A DNA stretch of 64,000 nt from Treponema sp. UBA6852 (GTDB lineage: Bacteria > Spirochaetota > Spirochaetia > Treponematales > Treponemataceae): assembly GCA_002449305.1 (NCBI GenBank), contig DKDI01000032.1:1-64000 (forward strand). Direction: 5' to 3'. The notes beneath the pieces were generated by a model, which had not been told where the DNA came from, did not search any database, and saw nothing but the letters and a program-made list of their open reading frames with translations. Below are positions 41,380-49,303 of the stretch, piece after piece; the stretch's first letter is position 1; every line of letters starts with the position of its first letter. Both the position numbers and the translations under genes were made by a program.

Positions 41380-42215
41380 TTAATAGCTAAAAGCCCGAAC
41401 GGCTCGAACAGAATGTGTATCATACTTACGGTAGTAGCCCTGATCGCCGTCACTGAACCACTGCTTCCACGCGCGATTAGGATTGCCGCCGTCCTCCGAC
41501 GAAGACCAGAACGCGCCGTCGCCTGAAATTTCTCCAGTTTCTCTCAAGTTCAAATAAATATAATTTAATTCATCTTTGTTTGGCAGATACCAGTCGTCAT
41601 ATCCACCGCCTCGATATTCACTGCACAAAGTTTTTGCCTCGCTCCAATTTCTTTCACCTAGAACTTCGCTGCACTCATACGCACGGTTGCCTTCTATGTA
41701 GAAAACAAGTCCACCGCCCGGTCCAATGTCGCCGATTTTCAGAGAAAGACCTTCCACCGCATCCTTTGCAAATTCCGTCAGAATTCCGAAAATGTCATCA
41801 ATAGAAACAAATTGAACTTTCGCACTCGACAAAACTTTTGCGGTCTTAACGTCAATCAGCGTTGCGGAAAGATACATCTTGCTTCCAAGCTTTATAATCT
41901 TCCCACGGCTTATAATTTCCGCACCAGTAGCTGTTCCAAGTTTTACTGTTTTTTCACTGTTCGCCCAGTCTCCAGCCTGAAACTGCATTTCCTTTAAAAT
42001 CTTGTTGAAATTCGTGCGGTCAACCACAGAAACTTTTCCGGTTGAAACAAGTTCTGCAATGTATAAAGTTCAGTTATGGATTCCGCCTCATCACTAGAAA
42101 CCGCATTTCCTGTAACATCAAATGTTGCAACCGCCATAGACTTAGGTGCAGATTCCGCAAAACCACATACAACCGCTAAAGCGGCAATAATCAAAGCGGA
42201 TATTAGTTTTTTCAT
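41380..42215 (-). pseudogene. DGR variable protein: CsgG-like domain fused to FISUMP/DUF1566 lectin domain, frameshifted
   Basis: From ATG 42215 (AGGAG site upstream) the protein has a signal peptide (MKKLISALIIAALAVVCGFA) and a CsgG-like domain, MAVATFDVTGNAV...ITELYT. At about 42061 one base is missing; the next frame continues IAELVSTGKVSVVDRTNFNKI and runs to the end. The C-terminal half, from GPGGGLVFYIEG, is a FISUMP/DUF1566 C-type-lectin-like module, finishing in the variable repeat (FWSSSEDGGNPNRAWKQW...SVRAVRAFSY). It would be an exported ligand-binding protein. As sequenced, only an internal-start 215-aa product could be made. Confidence 0.8.
41386..41515 (-). other. diversity-generating retroelement variable repeat (VR)
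   Basis: The last 130 bp of the variable gene. It matches the TR at 40731-40860 without gaps. In codons: TR N becomes G, G, P, R, D, G, Y, Y, R, Y, D and H at successive sites, R becomes W, D becomes A; framework codons AWKQ, FSDG and SVRAVR are kept. One change (TAC to GAC) is not at an adenine. Confidence 0.92.
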
Positions 42216-42318
42216 GTTTATTTCTCCTGTTTTTCTTATTTTAATTTTCTCAAATTTCATTAGCGTTTCTCTTGAGTCAATATCGTTCAGTTTTTCATCG
42301 TTTGTAAAATCGTTCTCC

Positions 42319-43467
42319 TCAAAGATTCATGGATGAGAACTTTTCTTCATGGCAAAGTTTTTGTATTTGCTCCAACTCTTTAAGCTTATCTTCTTCTACT
42401 TTTTTATAAGGCTTTTTATCACTAGCACTTTCAAAAAAATCTTGGCATTTTTTCATGCGGTCAATTTCTATAAGTGTATTAAAAAGTCTTCTTGCGTTTG
42501 TTTTTTCAAATGCACTGGTTGTAATATGGTCTCGGTTGGAATTGTGCATAAGAAGTTCAAAGACATACACATTTTTTCCATCTATCTTTTCTTTTGATTC
42601 ATAAAATCTTAAAACCTGAAAAAATGCTCCACGCAAAAGAACTTCTTGCTCTTCCATATATTTAGAAATATTTTCTATATCAACAGCACAAATAGAAGAG
42701 ACAATAGAAGTAGGATAATAACTTTTATAAAGGTCAAGAAAAGTTTTATCCAAACTTGTAACATGAATTTTAAAAAGTACAGGACAAAAACCTCTTACCT
42801 TCTCTTCATACGGTCGACGTTCCTGCTTTTCTAAAAACTGTTTTGCAACATCTTGACTCTTGCTGCAAGACATAAAACTTAACGGAACTGCAAATTTTCG
42901 ATCCTGAACTTCGAGCTCCTTTATGTCCAGCAAATTTGAAATTGTATTTTCATCAAGCATTATTCCTCTGTAAATTGTATTTTCAAAGTTGGAAAATTCA
43001 AGCTTCGTTTTTACCAAGTTGTAAAGTTCAATATTCATGCATTCAACAAGGAACGCTGCAGAATCATACACTTCTTTGTCATGTTCCTCTCTAAAAATTG
43101 AATTCATGTATTTAAAAATCGTTTCATAACCATCACTAGATGTATAAAATCTTATTAAGTCGCAGTTCTGTTCTGCAGGAGGATTTTTCTGAAACTCATA
43201 CCACTCATCGTTAAAAAAATCCATAAACAGCAAAGATTTTCCACCTATATGATTTTTAAACAACTTAATAGCTTTCTTCCTAAATTTTTTATCATTCCAG
43301 TTTTTTCTAACTTCAAGAATAGAATTTCTTATAAGATTCATTCTTGCTTTTACATCTTCACCAATAAAAAATCCACCATGTTCTAAAGAAAATTTTCCAA
43401 AAGATTTATTTCCATTAGTATTGGCACTCTCTCCAAAGCGTTCATCTCTTATAGTCTTATAGCTCAT
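42319..43467 (-). CDS. predicted arginine-type ADP-ribosyltransferase
   Basis: 382-aa protein with the R-S-E triad of mono-ADP-ribosyltransferases in order: NTIYRGIML (R167), PLSFMSCSKS (S-x-S, around 197-202) and EEQEVLLRGAFFQVL (ExE, E273 and E275). The catalytic module is about residues 150-320, with helical regions before and after. No signal peptide, so it acts inside the cell or with its partner. Start overlaps the membrane-protein gene by 4 bp. A toxin or defence effector under an XRE repressor fits; the target is unknown. Ordinary secreted-toxin origin is less likely given the lack of a signal. Confidence 0.75.
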   Translation of the reverse strand: MSYKTIRDERFGESANTNGNKSFGKFSLEHGGFFIGEDVKARMNLIRNSILEVRKNWNDKKFRKKAIKLFKNHIGGKSLLFMDFFNDEWYEFQKNPPAEQNCDLIRFYTSSDGYETIFKYMNSIFREEHDKEVYDSAAFLVECMNIELYNLVKTKLEFSNFENTIYRGIMLDENTISNLLDIKELEVQDRKFAVPLSFMSCSKSQDVAKQFLEKQERRPYEEKVRGFCPVLFKIHVTSLDKTFLDLYKSYYPTSIVSSICAVDIENISKYMEEQEVLLRGAFFQVLRFYESKEKIDGKNVYVFELLMHNSNRDHITTSAFEKTNARRLFNTLIEIDRMKKCQDFFESASDKKPYKKVEEDKLKELEQIQKLCHEEKFSSMNL

Positions 43468-43994
43468 ATTTCAATCCTCCAAAGGTCTTCTCTAACAAGA
43501 TTTTCTGAACATGAAGATAATGTAACTTTTTCGACCTTTTTTATAAAATTATTTGGAGAAAAACATCTGAAAACAGCGGCTGTAAAAAAGTCTACTTTTC
43601 TTTCATATTCGTTAATCGCCTCTGCATCATCAAAATAGGCAATCAGGTTGTAGCAGTCCGTAAGAAAATTAATTATTATGTTGCTGTATCCTCGGTGGTG
43701 CAAAACCTTTTCATTCCCAAATCCATCTTTCTTGTCAATATTTGGAAAAAAGAATCTTCCTTGTTCTATAAGTCCGGAAAATCTTGCTTTTGCTTTTTCC
43801 AGTTCTTCTTTATTATTTTTTATTATTGGAATAAGCTTTAAAATCTGGATGCATTTTTCATACCATTCCAAAACCTGAGTTCTATAGTTCATGGAAATTT
43901 CCACCATCTTAAAATGACGGTCAATAAGATAAAATGCAAAAACAAAAATACTCAGGATAAAAGAAAATACAGAAACAATAATTTCGCAATTCAT
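43464..43994 (-). CDS. membrane-anchored partner of the ADP-ribosyltransferase
   Basis: 176-aa protein from ATG 43994, chosen because GGAGG lies 8 bases upstream. One N-terminal transmembrane helix (about residues 4-25, VSVFSFILSIFVFAFYLIDR) is followed by a soluble helical domain of about 150 residues. No named domain recognised. It is first in the two-gene operon and its stop overlaps the transferase start (4 bp). It may anchor, inhibit or activate the enzyme; this is inference. Confidence 0.7.
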   Translation of the reverse strand: MNCEIIVSVFSFILSIFVFAFYLIDRHFKMVEISMNYRTQVLEWYEKCIQILKLIPIIKNNKEELEKAKARFSGLIEQGRFFFPNIDKKDGFGNEKVLHHRGYSNIIINFLTDCYNLIAYFDDAEAINEYERKVDFFTAAVFRCFSPNNFIKKVEKVTLSSCSENLVREDLWRIEI

Positions 43995-44030
43995 ATTCAA
44001 TGCCTCCATCTAAAAAAATTAAAATCATAA

Positions 44031-44107
44031 TAACACAATTGTGTTACACAAAATTATACAAACACATTATTGTCATGTCAACGAAATAAAAATACAATTG
44101 TGTTATT
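44031..44107. promoter_or_regulatory. divergent promoters with two XRE operators
   Basis: Leftward promoter: TTGACA (44081-44076) and TATAAT (44058-44053), perfect consensus with a 17-base spacer. Rightward promoter: TTGTCA (44070-44075) and TACAAT (44093-44098), also 17 bases. The palindrome TAACACAATTGTGTTA (44031-44046) covers the leftward start site; AATACAATTGTGTTATT (44091-44107), one mismatch from it, covers the rightward -10 box. This is the layout of an autoregulated repressor holding down a strong operon. Confidence 0.85.
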
Positions 44108-44116
44108 ATTTAAGGC

Positions 44117-44467
44117 ATGAATTTTTGGGAAAAAGTGGATCAAGAACGCGAGCTTAAAAACTTAACAAGAAAGGAACTTGCTTACAAGGCAAAATTTTCG
44201 CTCAATTCAATTTCAACAGGAATTGCTAGAAACAGCATTCCGGCGGCGGATGTGGCGTTAAGAATTGCAAACGCGTTAGGAACTACGGTCGAAAATCTTA
44301 TGGGGCAAAAAAGCAGTCAACAAGCCACCCCCCCCCAGCCAACAATTTCAGCCAAGAAGAAGGAAGCCTTGTATAAAAAATATCACATATTAATAGAAGA
44401 TTTTGACAAACTTTCGCCAGAAAATCAAAAAGCCATAATGCAGATTGTAAGCCAAATAGCACATTAA
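44117..44467 (+). CDS. XRE-family repressor with C9 tract in its linker
   Basis: 116-aa protein. Helix-turn-helix domain is residues about 5-65 (LTRKELAYKAKFSLNSISTGIARN...ADVALRIANALGTTVENLMG). A proline/glutamine linker encoded by the C9 tract leads to a C-terminal helical domain (SPENQKAIMQIVSQIA) likely for dimerisation. Divergent from the ADP-ribosyltransferase pair, with matching operators in front of both. A one-base slip in C9 would cut off the C-terminal domain and should derepress the operon. Confidence 0.88.
   Translation: MNFWEKVDQERELKNLTRKELAYKAKFSLNSISTGIARNSIPAADVALRIANALGTTVENLMGQKSSQQATPPQPTISAKKKEALYKKYHILIEDFDKLSPENQKAIMQIVSQIAH
44328..44336 (+). repeat. C9 homopolymer inside the XRE repressor gene
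   Basis: Nine consecutive Cs encode T-P-P-(Q) between the DNA-binding and C-terminal domains. The frame is open with nine; eight or ten would shift it. Confidence 0.9.
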
Positions 44468-44501
44468 AGACGAATTTTTTTTCGCAAATGTCGCCGCAAA
44501 T

Positions 44502-44870
44502 CTACTCCGCCCAGACCTGCTTTGCCAGACTGAAAACAGCCCAGGCTTTCGGCCAGCCGGCATAGAACGCAACGTGGGTTACAATCGCGGCAATCTCGTT
44601 TTTGGTTACGCCGTTTTTCTTTGCGTTTTCAAGGTGGTATTTGAGCGAATTGTCCGTTATTCCCTGCGACATGAGCGAGACAACCGTAATAATGCAGCGG
44701 GTCTTTATGTCGATGTCCTGATTGTTCCAGTTTTCGCCGAAAAGGATGTCGTCGTTGAAGTGCGCGAAGTCCGGGGCAAACTCGCCGAGAGCCGCGCGTC
44801 CTGCAGTCTGAACAATTTTCTGCGGAGGCAGCTGCTGATTTTGGTTTTCTGTGTTTTCGTTTTGCGGCAT
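44502..44870 (-). CDS. carboxymuconolactone decarboxylase (AhpD-like) family protein
   Basis: 122-aa helical protein starting at ATG 44870 (AAAGGA upstream); earlier in-frame starts read through the flavoprotein stop. Family body: FNDDILFGENWNNQDIDIKTRCIITVVSLMSQG, then YHLENAKKNGVTKNEIAAIVTHVAFYAGWPKAW. The AhpD-type CxxC is absent, so it is the catalytically ambiguous CMD class rather than an alkylhydroperoxidase. Operon with the flavoprotein upstream suggests a redox or aromatic-compound role. Confidence 0.88.
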   Translation of the reverse strand: MPQNENTENQNQQLPPQKIVQTAGRAALGEFAPDFAHFNDDILFGENWNNQDIDIKTRCIITVVSLMSQGITDNSLKYHLENAKKNGVTKNEIAAIVTHVAFYAGWPKAWAVFSLAKQVWAE

Positions 44871-44904
44871 ATTTTTTTCCTTTCTGATTTTGCGGATATT
44901 TCCC

Positions 44905-45522
44905 CTACCGGATAAAATTTGTCGAAACACGCTGTTCTGTTTTAGGCAGACCGAATTTTTCTTTTCCTAATGCGATGCTTTTCATTAGGAATGTCATGTT
45001 TCTTGCAAGCACGCGCATGGTCTGTTTTCCTTCCTCGTCCATTTCGGCTTCTCTAGGCAGACGGCCGTGAATGGAATTCCAGTATTGGCTGGATGCAACC
45101 GGCATATTCGATATGGTGAAATATTTGTTCAGCTCGTCGAATGTCGCCGAGCAGCCGCCACGTCTTGCGCACACAACGCTTGCGCCGACTTTCATTGTCT
45201 TGTCAAAATGGGAACTGTAAAAGAGGCGGTCAAGAACTGCAATCAATGTGGCATTTGCGGAAGCGTAATAAACCGGGCTTGCGACAACAAGTCCGTCCGC
45301 CGCCTGGAATTTTGGGGCAAGCTCGTTCACAACGTCGTCAAAGACGCATTTTCCTGTCTCGCCGCAGCGTCCGCAGGCAATGCAGCCTCTTACATTCTGG
45401 TTTCCGACGCGGACAATTTCTGTTTCCACGCTTTCCGCCTTAAAAGTCTTTCTCATTTCTTCAAGCGCAATCGATGTGTTTCCGTCTTTTCGCGGACTTC
45501 CGTTAATCATCAGAACTTTCAT
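44905..45522 (-). CDS. iron-sulfur flavoprotein / NADPH-dependent FMN reductase-like
   Basis: 205-aa flavodoxin-fold protein from ATG 45522 (GGAG 9 bases upstream). FMN phosphate loop MINGSPRKDGNTS, then the compact cysteine motif CIACGRCGETGKCVF that binds an iron-sulfur cluster in this family, then ASPVYYASANATLIAVLDRL. Electron-transfer or oxidoreductase role; substrate unknown. Next to the exported flavodoxin and the CMD protein, as in many anaerobes. Confidence 0.88.
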   Translation of the reverse strand: MKVLMINGSPRKDGNTSIALEEMRKTFKAESVETEIVRVGNQNVRGCIACGRCGETGKCVFDDVVNELAPKFQAADGLVVASPVYYASANATLIAVLDRLFYSSHFDKTMKVGASVVCARRGGCSATFDELNKYFTISNMPVASSQYWNSIHGRLPREAEMDEEGKQTMRVLARNMTFLMKSIALGKEKFGLPKTEQRVSTNFIR

Positions 45523-45548
45523 TTTCAAACTCCAAAAAGCTTCGATAT

Positions 45549-46106
45549 TTATTTCAAAATTCCGTCGATGTATTTTTTCACTTCAACGCCAGATGAACTT
45601 CCTCTGAATTCCCGTCCGCCTTTCAGGAGCGCGCCTTTCGCGTGCTTTGCCAAATCCGAGCCGCTTCGTCCGAGTCCGCTTCCGCCGCTTGTGCAGAGAG
45701 TTACAAGATTTTTGCCGCTTAAGTCGTTCTGTTCAACAAATGTGTAGACGATTTTCGGCGCAAGTCCCCACCAGATTGGATACGCGACAATCACGTTGTC
45801 GTAGCTGCTCAAGTCGATTGAGCTTGCGATTGCAGGCCGGCTTTTTTCGTCGTTGCACTCAACAGAAGAAAGCGAGTTGCGGTCGTGCCAGTTCAAGTCC
45901 GCGCTCGTGTATTTGTGAACCGGCACAATTTCGTGAATATCCGCGTCCAAGGCTTGAGCAGTTGTTTTTGCGAGCCGCTCGGTTGTTCCTGTCGCGCTGA
46001 AATAGCAGACAACCGTTTTTTTTGCGTTTTGTGTTCCCTGAGAACTCTGCGCATTTGCTCCAAACATAATAAATGCTCCTAGAATTAAAAAAATTGATTT
46101 TTTCAT
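45549..46106 (-). CDS. flavodoxin with signal peptide
   Basis: 185-aa protein. Residues 1-19 form a signal peptide (MKKSIFLILGAFIMFGANA|QS). The mature part is a flavodoxin: CYFSATGTTERLAKTTAQAL for the FMN phosphate, VAYPIWWGLAPKIVYTF for the ring, and TSGGSGLGRSG. Flavodoxins are normally cytoplasmic, so an exported one implies periplasmic electron transfer. It begins 1 bp after the Dxs-like gene. Confidence 0.88.
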   Translation of the reverse strand: MKKSIFLILGAFIMFGANAQSSQGTQNAKKTVVCYFSATGTTERLAKTTAQALDADIHEIVPVHKYTSADLNWHDRNSLSSVECNDEKSRPAIASSIDLSSYDNVIVAYPIWWGLAPKIVYTFVEQNDLSGKNLVTLCTSGGSGLGRSGSDLAKHAKGALLKGGREFRGSSSGVEVKKYIDGILK

Positions 46107-46107
46107 T

Positions 46108-47877
46108 TTATTCTCCCAGAATTTCTTTCACGTCAGCCACAATCTGCCCGGTTGTCATTCCGACTTCCTTCAAAAGCTCGGCAGGATTGTAGCGGTCGTA
46201 GAATTTCTTTTCCAGGCCGTAGTTCTTCACCTTCATATTTGAAGTTCCGTAGAACGAGGCGATTTTTTCGCCAAATCCGCCGCTCACGATTCCGTCCTCA
46301 AGCGTAATCACAAGCTCGTGGTCTTTTTTAAGCTCCTCAAGAAGATTCTTGTCAACGCCGCTTGCAAAACGAGGATTTATCAAAGTCGGCTCAAAGCCTA
46401 GAGCGCTTTTTATCGCCGCCGCAACAGCCTCGCCTTTCTGGTAAAAATCTCCGAGCGCAAAAACAGCGACTTTCTCGCCTTTCTTTTCAACTTTGTAAGT
46501 GTCAAGCACGTCAAAAGTTTTTTCTTCTGCACAAGATGAGCGGTGGAAAACTTCATTTCCCGGAATCAGAATCAGAACCGGATGGGATTTCTGTCCGATA
46601 GACCAGTTCAGCATATTCAGATATTCTTCCGCGCATGTCGGGGCAAGAACCACAAGATTCGGAATGTTTGTGAACGCCGCAAGCCCGAAAATTCCCAAGT
46701 GCGTAACGTCCGTAAGTCCGTCAAACGAACTGTAGTTCATCAGCATTGTAACAGGCAGATTGTTTATGCAGACATCCTGCGAAATCTGGTCGTAGGCGCG
46801 CTGCAAGAAAGTCATATTTGTAACCAAGAGCGGATTTCCGCCGTTTTTCGCGATTCCGGCGCAGACCGCAGTTGCAGCCTCCTCCGCAATTCCAACATCA
46901 AGATATTGCGCCCCCAGCTTTTCGCGAAGCTCAGGCACAAGCCCCACAGAAGCCGGCATTGCAGGAGTCACAACAACAAATTTCTTGTCCTTTGCCGCAC
47001 GCTCCATAATCCAGTTCGGAGTAATCGCGCCGTAGCTTTCGCCGTTTCCAAAATTCACAGTCGATTTTCCTGTCGCGCGGTCAAACGGAAGCGTCCAGTG
47101 CCATGCTTCCTTGTCTTTCTCAGCAAAAGCGTAGCCCTTTCCCTTCAAAGTGTGGATGTGAAGCACAACTGGATGGTCAATGTCCTTTACCTTTTCAAAA
47201 AGCGAAATCATCGCGCCGATGTCGTTTCCGTTTTCCTCATAAATATAGTCAAGACCGAACGCGCGGAACATATTGTTGGAAGATTTTCCGTTGGTCTCGC
47301 GCAGCTCCTTCAGATTCTTGTAGATTCCGCCGTGATTTTCCGCAATCGCAATCTCGTTGTCGTTCACAACAATGATGAAATTTGAATTCATCTCAGAACC
47401 GGCAACGCTCAAAGCCTCCAAAGCCTCGCCACCAGAAAGAGAGCCGTCGCCAATCACCGCGATGATATTTTCCTTTCCGCCAAGGACATCGCGCCCTTTC
47501 GCAAGGCCTGCCGCCAGCGCAATCGAAGTTGAAGTGTGCCCGACGTTGAAAAAATCGTGCCCGCTTTCCTCTGGATTTGTGTAGCCCGAGTCTTCCACAA
47601 AATGCGCGTCGTCCAGATAGCCGGCCTTTCGCCCAGTCAAAAGCTTATGCGCGTAGCTCTGATGAGAAACGTCAAAAACAAACTTGTCCACAGGCGAGTT
47701 AAAAACGTAGTGAAGCGCGATTGTCGCCTCAACCATTCCAAAGTTCGGTCCGAAATGTCCGCCGATTTTCGTAAGACGGTTGAACAAAGCCTCGCGCATT
47801 TCGCCCGCAAGAGCCGTCATCTCTTCCAAAGAAAGTTTTTTCAAATCAGATGGTGAATTGATTTTTTCCAAGTACAT
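46108..47877 (-). CDS. 1-deoxy-D-xylulose-5-phosphate synthase-like transketolase
   Basis: 589-aa thiamine-diphosphate enzyme starting at ATG 47877 (AGGAG 5 bases upstream). N-terminal half: HFGPNFGMVEATIALHYVF, SHQSYAHKLLTGR, and the cofactor motif GDGSLSGGEALEAL...NDNEIAI. C-terminal transketolase core: DVGIAEEAATAVCAGIA. It is a little shorter than typical Dxs and lacks parts of the canonical SHQAYPHK wording, so a Dxs paralogue with another acceptor is possible. A strong promoter lies upstream. Confidence 0.85.
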   Translation of the reverse strand: MYLEKINSPSDLKKLSLEEMTALAGEMREALFNRLTKIGGHFGPNFGMVEATIALHYVFNSPVDKFVFDVSHQSYAHKLLTGRKAGYLDDAHFVEDSGYTNPEESGHDFFNVGHTSTSIALAAGLAKGRDVLGGKENIIAVIGDGSLSGGEALEALSVAGSEMNSNFIIVVNDNEIAIAENHGGIYKNLKELRETNGKSSNNMFRAFGLDYIYEENGNDIGAMISLFEKVKDIDHPVVLHIHTLKGKGYAFAEKDKEAWHWTLPFDRATGKSTVNFGNGESYGAITPNWIMERAAKDKKFVVVTPAMPASVGLVPELREKLGAQYLDVGIAEEAATAVCAGIAKNGGNPLLVTNMTFLQRAYDQISQDVCINNLPVTMLMNYSSFDGLTDVTHLGIFGLAAFTNIPNLVVLAPTCAEEYLNMLNWSIGQKSHPVLILIPGNEVFHRSSCAEEKTFDVLDTYKVEKKGEKVAVFALGDFYQKGEAVAAAIKSALGFEPTLINPRFASGVDKNLLEELKKDHELVITLEDGIVSGGFGEKIASFYGTSNMKVKNYGLEKKFYDRYNPAELLKEVGMTTGQIVADVKEILGE

Positions 47878-47920
47878 ATATTCTCCTGTATTTTTAAGAT
47901 ACATAATGTAACTAATAAAA

Positions 47921-47949
47921 AATATAATAAACTAAATATCAACTGTCAA
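47921..47949 (-). promoter_or_regulatory. promoter of the Dxs-like gene
   Basis: Minus strand TTGACA (47949-47944), 17 bases, TATATT (47926-47921). About 45-50 bases upstream of the start codon. Confidence 0.7.
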
Positions 47950-48035
47950 GGATTTTTTTTTGAAAAATATAAACTTTATGTACTTTAGATTTTTAGAATA
48001 ATGTAATTAGCCCAAACTTCGAGTTTTATGATTTA

Positions 48036-48068
48036 ATGTCATTATCGGGCTTAACCCGATAATGACAT
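48036..48068. repeat. 14-bp perfect hairpin repeat
   Basis: ATGTCATTATCGGG and its exact complement, loop CTTAA. It lies 26 bases beyond the stop of the surface lipoprotein and 87 bases before the dxs-like promoter. The related GTCATTG...GGCAATGACA wording around 48080-48090 and 39781 suggests a dispersed element. It may also end the lipoprotein transcript, although no T-run follows. Confidence 0.7.
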
Positions 48069-48093
48069 AGTGGCGAGTCCGGCAATGACAAGC

Positions 48094-49025
48094 TTACTCT
48101 CCGTTTATGACGCCGTCGGTGCAGATTATCTTTGCGCCGATGAGTTTGTCGTTGCCGGTTGTGCTGATATTCGCCTTGAGTGCCTCCCACTGCGTCTGCG
48201 TGCCTTTGTAGTTTACGGTTTTTAGAGCAGTGCCTGCAAATGCGGAAGCGTCGATGAAAGTCAGGTTTGCAGGAAGCGTTATTTCTGTAAGATTTATACA
48301 ATCTTTAAAAGCTGACGTTTTTATAGTTTCAACAGAATTTGGGATTACAATACATTCAAATTTGTTATTTTCAAAAGCATTATTGCCAATCGATTTTATA
48401 GAATTCGGAAGAGTTATTCCATACAGATTGCAACTCTGAAAAGTATAATCAACTATTTCTGTAAGTTCGTTTGTATTCGCGCCAGCAGTAAGGTCAAGAA
48501 TATATCTCATATAATTGCGATTTTTATTTATTGCAGTTCCTATATCATACAGTTTTTTGTTGGTTATCTCTCCGCTTGTAATTTTTATTGTATAAATATT
48601 CGTATTTTCCGAAGATGTTCCGCTTTCCAGTGTTGCGATTGCTGCTGCGGCTTTGTCGGTATCGGCATTCACAAATTTTCCCCACACGGCATAGAGCGTA
48701 ACGTCCGCCGCGCCGATTGTGTATTCGGAACTGTCATCGTAGGCTATGTTTCCGCCGGAAGTTTTTGCCCAGCCCAGAAAGTCCTTTCCGTCCATTGTGA
48801 ATTTGTTTGGTGAAAGTTTTTGCGGCTCACCATAAACAAAAATCTGCGAATTCATTGTGCCACTTCCACCGTTTGGGTTGAAAGTTACGGTGTAGGTTGG
48901 TTTTTCATCATCAGAATCTGAACTTGAGCCGTTGGAACAGGAAGTGAATGTGAATGCAAGGCTAAGAGTTAGAATGCAAGCTAAAATCCAATGGGGGGGG
49001 TAAAGAAGTTAAAATTGATTTTCAT
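48094..49025 (-). pseudogene. phase-variable BspA-type LRR surface lipoprotein, OFF
   Basis: ATG 49025 with AGGAGA upstream reads MKINFNFFTPPIGF then stops (TAG), because a run of eight Cs (G8 on the plus strand) is one base short. With nine Cs the frame becomes ...TPPHWILACILTLSLAFTFTSC, a lipoprotein signal with lipobox TSC, followed by a linker, a Listeria-Bacteroides repeat (FTMDGKDFLGWAKT...LYAVWG) and BspA-like leucine-rich repeats (LTEITLPANLTFIDASAFAGT). The downstream open frame from 48855 lacks any export signal. Likely an adhesin whose expression is switched by slippage. Confidence 0.85.
48993..49000 (-). repeat. G8/C8 tract at the start of the LRR lipoprotein gene
   Basis: Eight Gs on the plus strand, codons 9-11 of the lipoprotein. 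Nine would restore the frame. Homopolymer phase variation is well known in Treponema and other spirochaetes. Confidence 0.9.
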
Positions 49026-49303
49026 CGCTTTCTCCTAAAATGAAATATTTTTTAGTATGTTCAAATTATACAGCATAGGAAATCAAATATCACGATAAAT
49101 AAAGAAAAAAGTTGGGAAATTTGCAGAAACTCTTGTATAACGATGCAATTTTGTCTGTATAAGCTGTACAGTTTTTCTGGGGCGACAGTACAGCTTGTCT
49201 GTGCTTGTTATACAGTTTAACTATGCAGCAACTACAGACAAACTGTAGCGTCTATTTTGCATTATATGTCACGTAAGCACAGCCTGAAAATTCTCTTTTT
49301 TCA
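49026..49303. promoter_or_regulatory. upstream region of the LRR lipoprotein, rich in TACAG motifs
   Basis: No gene is seen. The stretch 49151-49250 repeats TACAG/CTGTA motifs, including AAGCTGTAC (49161-49169) with exact complement GTACAGCTT (49188-49196) and CTACAG-5-CTGTAG (49232-49248). Clustered, phased repeats upstream of a surface gene suggest a regulator-binding region. Which protein binds is unknown. Confidence 0.4.
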
